From Histomonas meleagridis (lineage: Eukaryota; Parabasalia; Tritrichomonadida; Dientamoebidae): 64,000 bases of DNA. The stretch lies in the NCBI GenBank assembly GCA_020186115.1, contig WSYJ01000169.1, positions 62,001-126,000 on the forward strand, read 5' to 3'. Shown here one piece after another: positions 22,341 to 32,166 of this stretch; positions within the stretch are counted from its first letter, which is position 1, and each line of letters opens with the position of its first letter. The notes beneath the pieces are model-generated. The model was not told the DNA's origin and did not search any database. It was given only the letters and a program-made list of their open reading frames with translations. The position numbers and the translations under genes are program-made.

Positions 22341-23369
22341 ATTTAAAGTAAACATCTTTCTCATTTATGTCAATTCCTTCTAGTTCGAATATAAATTTAA
22401 GCAAGTTGATGTTAAATGCTTCATTATTTGAAAGTAAAAACATGCTAGTATGTACCTTATCATATTCTCCAATTTTGTTTTCATAAAGATAATAAAATAT
22501 ATCATTGCGATAAAATTCAATCGCTGTTTCATATGCATCTTTAAATGATGAATGATTTTGTTCACATAAATGAACAATTTCAATGTTTCCACCTGCAATT
22601 GCATATTTACCTGTGTTTTCCACATCTGCACCATTCATAAGCAAATATTTAAAACATTTGATAGCAGAAAAAAATGCTGCATAATCAATTAGTGTAACAT
22701 TGTTTTTATTAATAAATGAACATCTTTCATAAAGTGATGGTTTAATTCTTTGATTAAAATTAAATTCATTTTGTGATGATATTTCTTGAAGTTTTTCAAT
22801 TTCATCATTTCGAATTATTTTTGCAATTTCATTTGGATTATGTCCTTCTTCAATATATTTCTTATGAAGTTCCCAATCATTCTTTTTAAGTTATTTAAGA
22901 AATATTGATCTTTTTTTAGTAACATTTTAATTTTTGCTTCTAATGAATAATGTGCAAAATATAATGTTTCAGTATTTTTTAATAAATCCACAGATATTAA
23001 ATTTGATTTGATCATCATCTCAAGAAGAAAAAAAGATTCATGAGAATACAAATTGAGAAGATAATGTGTAAATGTAATTATTATATTAAGTTCTTTGATT
23101 AAATTCAAACATAAATTCACATCTTTCATTTGTGAAAGAAATGCAGAATAAATAAATCTACTGAGACTGAGGTCTTCAAAATCTAAAAAATTATCTCCAA
23201 GGTAATTAGTTATTTCATGAATTGATTTAAAAAAGTTTTCTTCATTCAAGTTTAAAATAATTTCTTCAAGCATTTGTAAATTCTGCATCCACTTGCTTGA
23301 GAAAGGGTTAATTGGTAATGTTGTATCATGCTCATTTGGAACATTTGGTTTACTAGATCGATTTCCCAT
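22330..23369 (-). pseudogene. DUF3447/ankyrin protein, N-terminal segment (locus C), one frameshift
   Basis: The ATG at 23369 gives MGNRSSKPNV, a good N-myristoylation context (MGxxxS), which suggests a membrane-attached product. The helical N-terminal part runs to about 22890. There a single base is missing in the AACTTAAAAAGAATG run, just before the conserved NDWELHKKYIEEGHNP. The other frame then carries the intact DUF3447 core and ends at the array. Only one lesion separates this from a full reading frame, so it could also be a base-calling error. It differs from loci A, B and D in having a clear ATG and the myristoylation-like start. Confidence 0.7.
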
Positions 23370-23530
23370 TAATAAAGATTTGACAACAAATTACTTAAAA
23401 AAGTTCGAAAGTGACATTAATTCAAAGATATTAATCTCATTAAAATTGTACCAAATATTTGGAAATAGGATTAAAGCTTATGCATAGAATGTAAATATTT
23501 TGAAATTTACTTAAAAACATGTTTAATGAT

Positions 23531-25450
23531 TTAGCTTGTTTCAGTTTTAGTTGCCACATTGCGGTCTTTTGGCGGGTTCCTGAGGCACCTTGGCATCTTT
23601 GGCATTTCCTTATCCTCAAAGTTGTGATGTACACGAGCAGCGGACACTTTCGCTGGTGCTGATTCCTTCTTAATCGAAACCCATTCATCTTTGCCTTCAT
23701 TTTGTTTATTTTCTAATTTGATTTTTGCATTATCATTAGAAATATTTTTAATCGAAACCCATTCATCCTTATCTTCATTCTGTTTATTTTCTAATTTGAT
23801 TTTTGCATTATTATTAGAAATATTTTTAATCGAAACCCATTCATCCTTATCTTCATTCTGTTTACTTTCTAATTTGGCTTTTCCATTTGTGTTAGAGATA
23901 TCATTGATTGATACCCATTCATCCTTATCTTCATTCTGTTTGTTTTCTTTTTCGGTCTTTCCATTATCATTAGAAATATTTTTAATCGAAACCCATTCAT
24001 CCTTATCTTCATTCTGTTTGTTTTCTTTTTTGACTTTTCCATTAGTGTTAAAGATATCATTGATTGATACCCATTCATCCTTATCTTCATTCTGTTTACT
24101 TTCTAATTTGGCTTTTCCATTTGTATTAGAGTCATCTTTAATCGATACCCATTCATCTTTTCGTTCTGTTTTTGGTATTTTGTTTGTCTTTTGTTCATCT
24201 TTATCATTATTTTGTTTATTTTCTTTTTTGGCTTTTCCATTAGTGTTGGAGATATCTTTGATTGATACCCATTCATCTTTGTCTTCATTTTGTTTGCTTT
24301 CTTTTATTTTTTCTTTATTATTTTTTGTACCAATTTTAGCGATATCTTTCGTTGATACCCATTCATCTTTATCTTCATTCTGCTTGTTTTCTTTTTTGGT
24401 TTTTGCGTTATTATTAGAGATATCTTTAATCGATACCCATTCATCTTTATCATCATTTTGCTTATTTTCTTTTTTGATTTTTGAGTTATTATTAGAGATA
24501 TCTTTGATTGTTGTCCATTCATCTTTTCGTTCTGTTTTTTGTTTATTTGTCTTTTGTTCATCTTTATTTAATTTTTCTTGTGTTTCCTTTTTTATTATTT
24601 GCGCTTTATCTTGTTTACTTGGCATTTCTTCTGCCTTTGCTTTTGTTGTTTTGTTAATTCTTTGTTCTTGTTTGTTCATTGTTTCTTCTGTTTCTTTCTT
24701 CATTGTTCGATTTGCGTTCACTTGTTTCGGTGAAAATTCTTCGAATTTCTTCCTAACAATTCTATTATTTGATGTCTCTTCTTTCTTTATCAATTTCTGA
24801 CGTTCTTTTGTCGTGATAATTTTTGATTCATTTTCTTCATTTTGATTTATACTTTTTCTTAAATTATTTGTTGTTGAATTTTTATCCTCAATGTTCTTGC
24901 TCCTGAAGCTACTACGTACTGATCTGGCACCAGAACGAGCTGAACTTGATCTCCGTTCTGATGAAAGAACAGGAATTAATGTTTTATATGTTGAGTTATT
25001 GGTTGACTTCCTTGGAGAACTTGGTGGGGATTGGCAACGCGCTCGCTTGGTTTCGGAATCAACTTTTTTTAGAGTTTCCTTTGGTGGATCTTTGGATTTA
25101 CGTGAAATTAGAGATGTACGTTGTCGAGATTTGGAAGTAGGCGTTTTGGGAATATTACTCTTTGGTGTAATTGTGTCAAAAGTTGAAACTTTTCCACGAG
25201 AATTTGAATTTGAAACTTTTGAATTCATACTTATTGATTTTGATTGTGGTGATGGAGAAGGGATGTGTGACCTTTTGCGTGGTTTTGGTGTTGTTTGTTT
25301 ATTTTGTTCTGTTGAGGCTTTTGATTCTGCATTTAATCTTGAATTTTGTAAAATTAAATCAGCCTGTTTCATGCATGCATGAATTTCAGATAAAAAATCA
25401 TCGTAATATTTTAAGCTTATTTTCCTGGCTTCAGATACGTTTTCCTCCAT
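23531..25450 (-). CDS. Hydrophilic protein with 26-residue tandem repeats
   Basis: I start this at the ATG at 25450 (MEENVSEARKISLKYYDDFL). The frame is open further upstream but would enter the next gene's promoter. A short helical N-terminus and a Ser/Arg/Lys-rich basic region (about 45-200) lead to a KE-rich coiled-coil-like part. About 11 tandem copies of a 26-residue unit follow, with consensus KDEWVSIKDISNNN and KENKQNED; DEWVSI is nearly invariant. No known domain is recognised; the make-up suggests a disordered, charged cytoskeletal or scaffold protein. The repeats keep an antisense frame open. It is divergent from the coiled-coil gene, with only 92 bp between the two ATGs. Confidence 0.85.
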   Translation of the reverse strand: MEENVSEARKISLKYYDDFLSEIHACMKQADLILQNSRLNAESKASTEQNKQTTPKPRKRSHIPSPSPQSKSISMNSKVSNSNSRGKVSTFDTITPKSNIPKTPTSKSRQRTSLISRKSKDPPKETLKKVDSETKRARCQSPPSSPRKSTNNSTYKTLIPVLSSERRSSSARSGARSVRSSFRSKNIEDKNSTTNNLRKSINQNEENESKIITTKERQKLIKKEETSNNRIVRKKFEEFSPKQVNANRTMKKETEETMNKQEQRINKTTKAKAEEMPSKQDKAQIIKKETQEKLNKDEQKTNKQKTERKDEWTTIKDISNNNSKIKKENKQNDDKDEWVSIKDISNNNAKTKKENKQNEDKDEWVSTKDIAKIGTKNNKEKIKESKQNEDKDEWVSIKDISNTNGKAKKENKQNNDKDEQKTNKIPKTERKDEWVSIKDDSNTNGKAKLESKQNEDKDEWVSINDIFNTNGKVKKENKQNEDKDEWVSIKNISNDNGKTEKENKQNEDKDEWVSINDISNTNGKAKLESKQNEDKDEWVSIKNISNNNAKIKLENKQNEDKDEWVSIKNISNDNAKIKLENKQNEGKDEWVSIKKESAPAKVSAARVHHNFEDKEMPKMPRCLRNPPKDRNVATKTETS

Positions 25451-25542
25451 CTTTGTTGCCAAGAATACGTTAATTGCTCCAAAAAATGAAAATAAAACAA
25501 ATAAATCATAATAATCATAAATACACCATAAACCTAGAAAAA

Positions 25543-26313
25543 ATGAGTTCAATATCTACAAGAGCAAGAGAACGATTTGGAATGGATTCGCCAATTTTTG
25601 ATAATTATTCTGAAGAAATTTTTTCCATGTTTTTAGATTTATGTCAATCACAGCCTCTCCACCTTACCAATAAATCTGCTGATCCAGCGCTAATTCAGAT
25701 CATCGAAGAATGGCAATGTCCTGAAATCCTTTCAAAGCTAGAAATTCAAATTCTTCAAACTAATGATGTTTCTCTTCAAATTTCATTTTTATCAATGTCC
25801 ATGTCTAAATTCCCTCAAATTCTTTCTGAAATTACAACAAATTTCACATCATATTCTCAACAATACCCTCAATTATTATCAATGAAGCCTCAACTTCTTT
25901 CGGCGATTTACAAATCAAATAAACAAAGTTACTCGGGCAAAGAAATCATTAGTCAACTTATAAGCATTCAAAATCGATTACAAGATATTAATGAAAAAAA
26001 GCAAAAAACAGATGCAAAAATCGAATCCCTTCAAAAAGATATTAGCGCTTGCAAAGAAAAGATGTTAATTTCTGAAAATCAAATCAAAAGGAAACAAAAT
26101 GAACTAAAATTTTTATCGAAGAGAGAAGAGTTGAAAAAAGAAGACTCAAACAAAAAACTAAACGATGTTAAATATTTGTTACAGCAGCTTAATGCTGAAT
26201 ACGTACAAATTTCATCACTGGAGCAAGAAATACAAACGAAGAAAGAACATGTCGAAGAGTACAGAAAGCAAACACATGAAATTGAAGAAATGTTGGGTAA
26301 AAGTGAATGTTAA
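25543..26313 (+). CDS. Coiled-coil protein, unidentified
   Basis: A protein of 256 residues from the ATG at 25543 (MSSISTRARERFGMD). The first 130 residues are helical and neutral. About 145-250 is a continuous charged coiled coil (for example NRLQDINEKKQKTDAKIES). No domain is recognised, and no membrane span or signal is present. It shares a 92-bp bidirectional promoter with the repeat protein on the other strand. A cytoskeletal or centrosomal role is possible but unproven. Confidence 0.75.
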   Translation: MSSISTRARERFGMDSPIFDNYSEEIFSMFLDLCQSQPLHLTNKSADPALIQIIEEWQCPEILSKLEIQILQTNDVSLQISFLSMSMSKFPQILSEITTNFTSYSQQYPQLLSMKPQLLSAIYKSNKQSYSGKEIISQLISIQNRLQDINEKKQKTDAKIESLQKDISACKEKMLISENQIKRKQNELKFLSKREELKKEDSNKKLNDVKYLLQQLNAEYVQISSLEQEIQTKKEHVEEYRKQTHEIEEMLGKSEC

Positions 26314-27007
26314 AAAATTTAAAAAAATGAAATTGTTTGTAAAAATATAATTGATGATTTTTTTTATTTTGTAGTGCTAATATGCTTGATATAAAATGGA
26401 GAAAAAAGTTTTTGATTTGAAAGATATCTCGAATACTCTTTTTTAATAATGACAACTCTCGAAGACACCAATTAACGCTCTTTCTTTGTGAAGATGGGGT
26501 TTCTTCTGAAATTTACTTTAAAAAAATAGAAAACAATGTTGGATTGAATTGTGTCAAATAAACATATGTTTGAATTGCTTTTGTGCAAGAAGAAGAGCTT
26601 GTTGGGGACAATGAGGTTTGTTAGTTCGTGATCAATAAATTGGTAGTTTTGGTCCAATGCAAGAAGTCCATAGTTAACGTACGGCTTTGTTGCTTTTTGC
26701 ACTCAAATTTTCTGGGACATTCAAAATTTCAATTTAAGATAATTTTCGAATTTTTGGCAAATTTGAAAAAAAGCCAATTTTCAAAGAATAACATATATTA
26801 TATTTGATGATACTTTGTATTTATATAGTACAATAAAAATTAATAAGATGTTTAAGCAAATTAATTTGAGTTGAACAATATGATAATGAAATAAAACTGT
26901 TCCATTTACATATCGTTTCATTTTTAAAACATTTTATGACTCTCAAATTTTGAGATAAGTTAGATGGTCAAGCATATTGAAAAAAAGTTGAACTCAAATT
27001 CCATTTT
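26314..27007. other. Intergenic region
   Basis: A reverse frame at 26472-26702 (76 codons, GTG start, no ATG) has protein-like composition (YVNYGLLALDQNYQFIDHEL). It could be a gene remnant, but it lacks a start and a recognisable domain. The rest is AT-rich and empty. Confidence 0.35.
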
Positions 27008-27814
27008 ATGGATTGTGTTTCAACAACTTCGAGCCCTTTGAACAAAAGTAAAAGTATAAAACAAGATTACCAGTTTCAAGGTGTGTTGAATAACCAAGGA
27101 GGTGGGCATGGTAAATTTAAAAAAGTTTATGGCCCAATCGCCTCCATGGCAAAGCCACTCATACCTCGCGAAGAGTATTTTTACAAGAACATTAAGAACA
27201 CCCCCCTCTGCCAATGTTTGCCTATCTTCTTGGGCTCAACTGTTTATGAGGATAAGAAATGGTTAATTCTCCAAGATTTAACCGCAAACATGAGTTCGCC
27301 TTGTATAGCAGATATTAAGCTTGGAACTCGATCATTTGAAGTCGATGTTTCTCAAGAAAAGGCAAATCGCCAATTCTCACATATATTTAATACAACAACA
27401 GCTTCTTATGCAATTAGGTGCATAGATATATGCATCCGACGTAATGGAGAAGTTGTACACCATTGGGATAGAAAAGAAGGAAGACAAATGACTGCCAAGA
27501 AATTTGCACATGTTTTGAAAACTTTTCTTAATGGAAAAAGAAGAACGCAATTCGTTCGCGCGATAAAGAACATTTCCAAAAAGCTGAAAGAAACTCAGGC
27601 AATTCTTCCTAATATGAGACTTTACTCAGCATCTGTCCTTGCTGTGTATGATGGTGATGATGACGAAGCTCCGATGAATGTGAAGCTTATTGATTTTGCA
27701 CATGCTTATTTAGATGTTGAAGCTGAAGGAGGAAACTCAAAAGATACTTCTTATGATGATAATTCAATCAAAGGCCTTAAAAACTTGATTAATTTCGTCA
27801 ACTCGGATAATTAG
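27008..27814 (+). CDS. Inositol polyphosphate kinase family protein
   Basis: A 268-residue protein with the IPK-family signatures in order: the PxxxDxKxG inositol-binding motif (P98, D102, K104, G106 in SPCIADIKLGTRSFE), an SSLL-like strand (SASVLAVYDG near 208), and the metal/ATP-binding IDF (KLIDFAHAY near 229). Family members phosphorylate soluble inositol phosphates (IP3, IP6 and related) with ATP; the exact substrate class (IPMK, IP3K or IP6K) cannot be decided here. The length is typical of the compact IPMK-like forms. The ATG at 27008 is the first in frame. Confidence 0.93.
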   Translation: MDCVSTTSSPLNKSKSIKQDYQFQGVLNNQGGGHGKFKKVYGPIASMAKPLIPREEYFYKNIKNTPLCQCLPIFLGSTVYEDKKWLILQDLTANMSSPCIADIKLGTRSFEVDVSQEKANRQFSHIFNTTTASYAIRCIDICIRRNGEVVHHWDRKEGRQMTAKKFAHVLKTFLNGKRRTQFVRAIKNISKKLKETQAILPNMRLYSASVLAVYDGDDDEAPMNVKLIDFAHAYLDVEAEGGNSKDTSYDDNSIKGLKNLINFVNSDN

Positions 27815-28507
27815 TTATAGAAATAAACAAGTACTATTGCGTAATTTATTGTCACTTTAAACCGATTTTGACTTTTTGAAAACAAAAGTGCTTTTGTTGA
27901 ATTACTAAACAGTATTTAAATACTTGTAGAAGCTTTCACAAGTAAAGTAGTGAGCAAATTGAAATTTACTTTGACAAAGGCATCGTATTTATGTGTTAAA
28001 CAAGGAGGATTACTTAAAAAAAAATACGATAATTTCAGTTTCAAATTTAGAAATATTTTGAATCTATTTTGATCGTATAAAATCTCCTCACTCATGACGT
28101 TGGTGCTTTGATACACATGAGATTTATATTTTATTATTTTGTTCCTCGTTATATCTACATCAATCTAATAATTTCAATTCTCATTTGATTAAATTTTAAT
28201 GTAAAATGATGTATTCTTTGATCTTATTAGAATGTTATGACTCAAAATATTTCTAAAACTCAATGTCATTCATGTCGTAAATGAAAACCTTAATATGACA
28301 TTTTCAGGGTTTCACAAAAACATGTGTTTTTTTATTGATTTTTTTGTTTCTTTTAATGATGTAACCGATGGGGAAAGTGACATTTAGGTTTGGCGTACGT
28401 TTAAATAATCACTTTTTTGACACATTGAAACATCGAATTATTGAATATTAATTCAAAGTTTTTACGTTCAATTATGGATACTTTACTCAAAATTGGTAAT
28501 CCAAAAA
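27815..28507. other. Intergenic region
   Basis: AT-rich sequence between the kinase and the exportin. A GTAACCGATGG element lies about 145 nt upstream of the exportin ATG. No gene seen. Confidence 0.4.
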
Positions 28508-31150
28508 ATGAATTCAACCATTCCAATCCAAGTCAGCGATTTCGAAGAAATAGCTAAATGTTTCTATCAAAATACATTAGAATCTGAAAAATCACGCGAA
28601 TTAATTCAATCCTTATCTGACCAGCCATATTCATTATACATTTTTCACACTTTATTTACGGATTCAACTTCTCAGGAAGCAAAATACCTCTGCCTTTCAG
28701 CTATTGCGTCTAAAATAAAATCACAATGGAATCTTTTTTCGGAACAACAAAAATCACAATTAAAAAGTTTTTACTTTGATTTGGTTCGAGAATGGCCAAC
28801 AAAAGGGTTAAATATTCAAGTTCTTCGCCAACTAGATAGTGTATTGATTCAAATCCTATTTGAAGAATGGCCTGAAAACTGGCCTTCTTTTATTTCTGAT
28901 ATCATAGCTATTTCTAATGAAAATCCCATGACTATGCTCAACTGTGTTTACTTTTTTGGAAGTTTCTCAGAACAAATACGACATTCCAAATTAATTGCTT
29001 CAAAAAAGAGGCAATTGATTTTGGCCTTATATCAAAATTTTCAAATAATCTATAACTTTCTTAGATTTGCTTTTTTGCAAGAAAACAATATGGAAGAAAT
29101 CAAAATTGAATCATTAATTACGTTATCCCAATATCTCGAATGGGTTGATCTTAAATTTGTAGAAGACGACAAGATATTTGATTTTTTCTTTAGTGATCTT
29201 ATGCCATATCCACATTTTCGAATTCCAATTCTTAAATGTTTATCATCTATTGTTTCACGTGAAAGAGCTACAGCAAACCCATTAATTGTCACGCTATTTA
29301 ACCAATTTATATGTCTACTTTCTAATGATTCAACCATGTTAATTGACAAAGAATTAGTTCCATCACTTGTAAACATTCTTATAAAGTTTGTAACGTTAGA
29401 TCGATGTGCGTTGATGCCAAATGACACTGTAATTCAATGGATGATAGAATATACAAAAATTGTTGATGAAGAACTTTTTGCCCAAATTGTTGACATGTGG
29501 CATTACCTTGCCAAGGTATTTATTTGTGACACACAAATGCTTCCTTTCTCAAATTGTTTCTTGTTCCCACTGCAGCAGTCATTATGTGGTCGCATGTCAA
29601 AACCGCCCGAGTACGATGGTGACAAAGAACTCTTTGATAAGATGAGCGAAACTCTTTTAATTCTATTTCGGGTACATAAAGATGAAATTCTAGGTGCTAT
29701 TGTCGAAAAAATTAATGGACCAAATTATGATGAACAAATGTTACCAATTATATATTCAATTGGCGCAATCTCAGGTGTGTGTGGAGAAAACGAAGAAAAG
29801 GCGTTTTTGTCTATTATCATTGAGTCATTATTACGATTTATGCAAAATAATGATGAATTTTCACCTCAAATAACTGCCGCATTTATGTATATAGTATCAT
29901 TATATCCTCGGTATTTAGCAAATAACTTGCCTATTTTAGAAATAACATTATCAAAGCATTTTGAGTATTTTGTAAGCGGAAATCAATTTGCCCAATTTGT
30001 AGCCGTCAAAACGTTTATAAACTTAACAAAAAGTTGCGGGAAATTGATCGTTGATAACGGTTATTCGAATCAAATATTTGAGCAAATTGATGTTCTTTTA
30101 CAAAAAATCCCTCCTTTTTTACATCAATCATTTTTTATAAGTTTAAAATATATTGTTAAAAATTGTCGAGATGAAGCCGAAAGACAAAAAATGATAGTCG
30201 TTTTATTAAATCATGCAAATCGAATTGACATCATAACAGAATTAATATCAATTGTTGGAAATGATTTTCAACAATCGATTGAACAAATTATTCAAAACAT
30301 AATAAATGATTTTAAGAACACACAAAATGAGTTAGAAAGACATCAATTATATGAATTATTCCAAGAATTTCTAAAATCATTTCCACAATCATCTTGTATC
30401 CCCACATTAGTTAATGAAGTTTATTCTGATTTTGGTAAATTTCATTCTTTTGAAGCATTTGAATTTTTTTCAATATTAATCAAGGAAGGCAATGTCGATT
30501 TAGTCCCATATTTATTCAATAACTTTTTGGCGCCAACTTTTGAACACATTTCGAAGACGTTTACGGAGTACCCCGAAATACGTTTACCTTTTTATAAATT
30601 AATTCGATCCATTTTTGAATACTTCTTTCAGATACCTCGCGAAATGTTTAATTGCTTATTTCATTATTGTTTTTATGGGATGCTTCATCCACAAACGGAC
30701 ATATCTGAATTATCGTTCAATTGTGTTTCAACAGTTTTATTGCAATTAGATTCAAACAACGATTTAAATGTGATTAATGACTTTTATTCAACGTTTTATT
30801 TCGAACTAATATCACAATTCTTTGATGTGATGTTTGACGGATTACATTCTTTCTTGTTCTCGCAAGTCACGCAGTCATTGTATCATTTGCTCCAAATTGC
30901 AGCTGCCGGAAAATTAAATTTTTTGGACGTGACCAAAATATTTGATTTCGTCTTCCAGAAGTTGGTTTCAACATTCCCAAACCTTACCCAGGATGAACTA
31001 AGGTGTATCTCCGGAGAAATAATAAACGGGGCGCAAAGCTGCGAAAAGTTAAGACAAGTGATCAATGACTTCATAATAGTGTCAAGACAGATTAATTTGA
31101 GCGATGGAAACATATTGTCATTTGATATAGATGAAGAGCAAGCGGACTAA
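28508..31150 (+). CDS. Exportin-like (CRM1/XPO1 family) HEAT-repeat nuclear export receptor
   Basis: A protein of 880 residues, all helical. The N-terminus fits the importin-beta/exportin-1 N-terminal module: IFHTLFTDSTSQEAKYLCLSA, then IKSQWNLFSEQQK, then EEWPENWPSFISDI, the W-x-x-F-I-x-D pattern of exportins. HEAT-like helices continue to the end. These receptors carry cargo out of the nucleus with RanGTP. It is shorter than typical CRM1 (about 1,070 residues), so another exportin class is possible. The ATG at 28508 is used; the ATG at 28473 is out of frame. The stop is part of a TAAATG. Confidence 0.8.
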   Translation: MNSTIPIQVSDFEEIAKCFYQNTLESEKSRELIQSLSDQPYSLYIFHTLFTDSTSQEAKYLCLSAIASKIKSQWNLFSEQQKSQLKSFYFDLVREWPTKGLNIQVLRQLDSVLIQILFEEWPENWPSFISDIIAISNENPMTMLNCVYFFGSFSEQIRHSKLIASKKRQLILALYQNFQIIYNFLRFAFLQENNMEEIKIESLITLSQYLEWVDLKFVEDDKIFDFFFSDLMPYPHFRIPILKCLSSIVSRERATANPLIVTLFNQFICLLSNDSTMLIDKELVPSLVNILIKFVTLDRCALMPNDTVIQWMIEYTKIVDEELFAQIVDMWHYLAKVFICDTQMLPFSNCFLFPLQQSLCGRMSKPPEYDGDKELFDKMSETLLILFRVHKDEILGAIVEKINGPNYDEQMLPIIYSIGAISGVCGENEEKAFLSIIIESLLRFMQNNDEFSPQITAAFMYIVSLYPRYLANNLPILEITLSKHFEYFVSGNQFAQFVAVKTFINLTKSCGKLIVDNGYSNQIFEQIDVLLQKIPPFLHQSFFISLKYIVKNCRDEAERQKMIVVLLNHANRIDIITELISIVGNDFQQSIEQIIQNIINDFKNTQNELERHQLYELFQEFLKSFPQSSCIPTLVNEVYSDFGKFHSFEAFEFFSILIKEGNVDLVPYLFNNFLAPTFEHISKTFTEYPEIRLPFYKLIRSIFEYFFQIPREMFNCLFHYCFYGMLHPQTDISELSFNCVSTVLLQLDSNNDLNVINDFYSTFYFELISQFFDVMFDGLHSFLFSQVTQSLYHLLQIAAAGKLNFLDVTKIFDFVFQKLVSTFPNLTQDELRCISGEIINGAQSCEKLRQVINDFIIVSRQINLSDGNILSFDIDEEQAD

Positions 31151-32166
31151 ATGTGTGTGCTCGCATGGATATATGTATATATGTATAATAAATGTTTTGT
31201 TTTTTATAAATTATGAAATGAATGTCCATTTTATCTTACAACTCTATTAGTGTTCTGATATTTTCATAAGTGTAAATCACTTTCAACTTTATGAAATTCT
31301 AAGATACTAAATTTATTTCAATGCCATTTTGTACAAAAATAATTTCTATCCAAATATTTGAAGACAAGCATTCAAATACAACTTCTACAAAATGATATTA
31401 AAATTTTAAAATATGAGTTTCAAAGAAGTAAATTAATTGTTGTTGCTTTGTTTCTGTCGAAAATATAAGAGAATAGGACAATGATAAAACATGGACTATT
31501 CTTATTACATACTTGGAATAGCTTAAGAATTCCAAGATTAATTAGCGTTTGTTAAAATATTCGAATAGTTTATAAATTTAAATGAAAAAATCGTTTTTTT
31601 TTTTTTTGTTGTTCATTTATCTAGAAAATAAATTTGTTCTTTCTTTTTGAATAAATCGCTTTGTTTGGACATATGAGTCGCTTTTAAATCACTGCTGAAT
31701 ACAAGAAAGGAGCTATCATCATCAAAAAACAATAAAAAATTTTTTTAAAAATGTTCATTGCTTATGAAGATAATTTATGTGAAAATGTTTTTTAATGTAT
31801 CAGATTTTAATTTGACTGTAAAAGGCAGTTGGATTTTAAAATAATTGAAATGACTATATAGAAAAGTTGATAATTTCATATGAAAGCTCAGTATTGAATT
31901 ATTGTTGTATTGAGTGATTTTGATCGTTTTGTGTGTAAAATTGATATGATTACAAGAATATTTTGTATCAAGCTAAAAGCGAAAATGAGAAGAAAACATT
32001 ATCATCTCACTTATCATTGTTTATGACTCATATTGATTAAATTTTTGATGACACTTGCAATTTCAGATGGAAAACAACCAATTTCATACATTTTTGATGA
32101 AAATTTGAAGGTTATTAGTTTGAGTCAAAATCAAGAATATATCTTGTAATTACGATCGTCAAATTG
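31151..32166. other. Intergenic region
   Basis: About 1 kb of AT-rich sequence with homopolymer T runs and no supported gene. Confidence 0.4.

Noticed and set aside
23691-24800. 369-codon frame on the + strand
   Set aside because: It is antisense to the 26-residue-repeat protein and kept open by the repeats. Its Ser/Leu/Phe repeat composition has no independent support.
24891-25382. 163-codon + strand frame
   Set aside because: Antisense shadow of the basic N-terminal part of the same repeat protein.
26472-26702. 76-codon reverse frame with GTG start
   Set aside because: Protein-like composition but directly preceded by a stop, without ATG or domain. Recorded only as a possible remnant.
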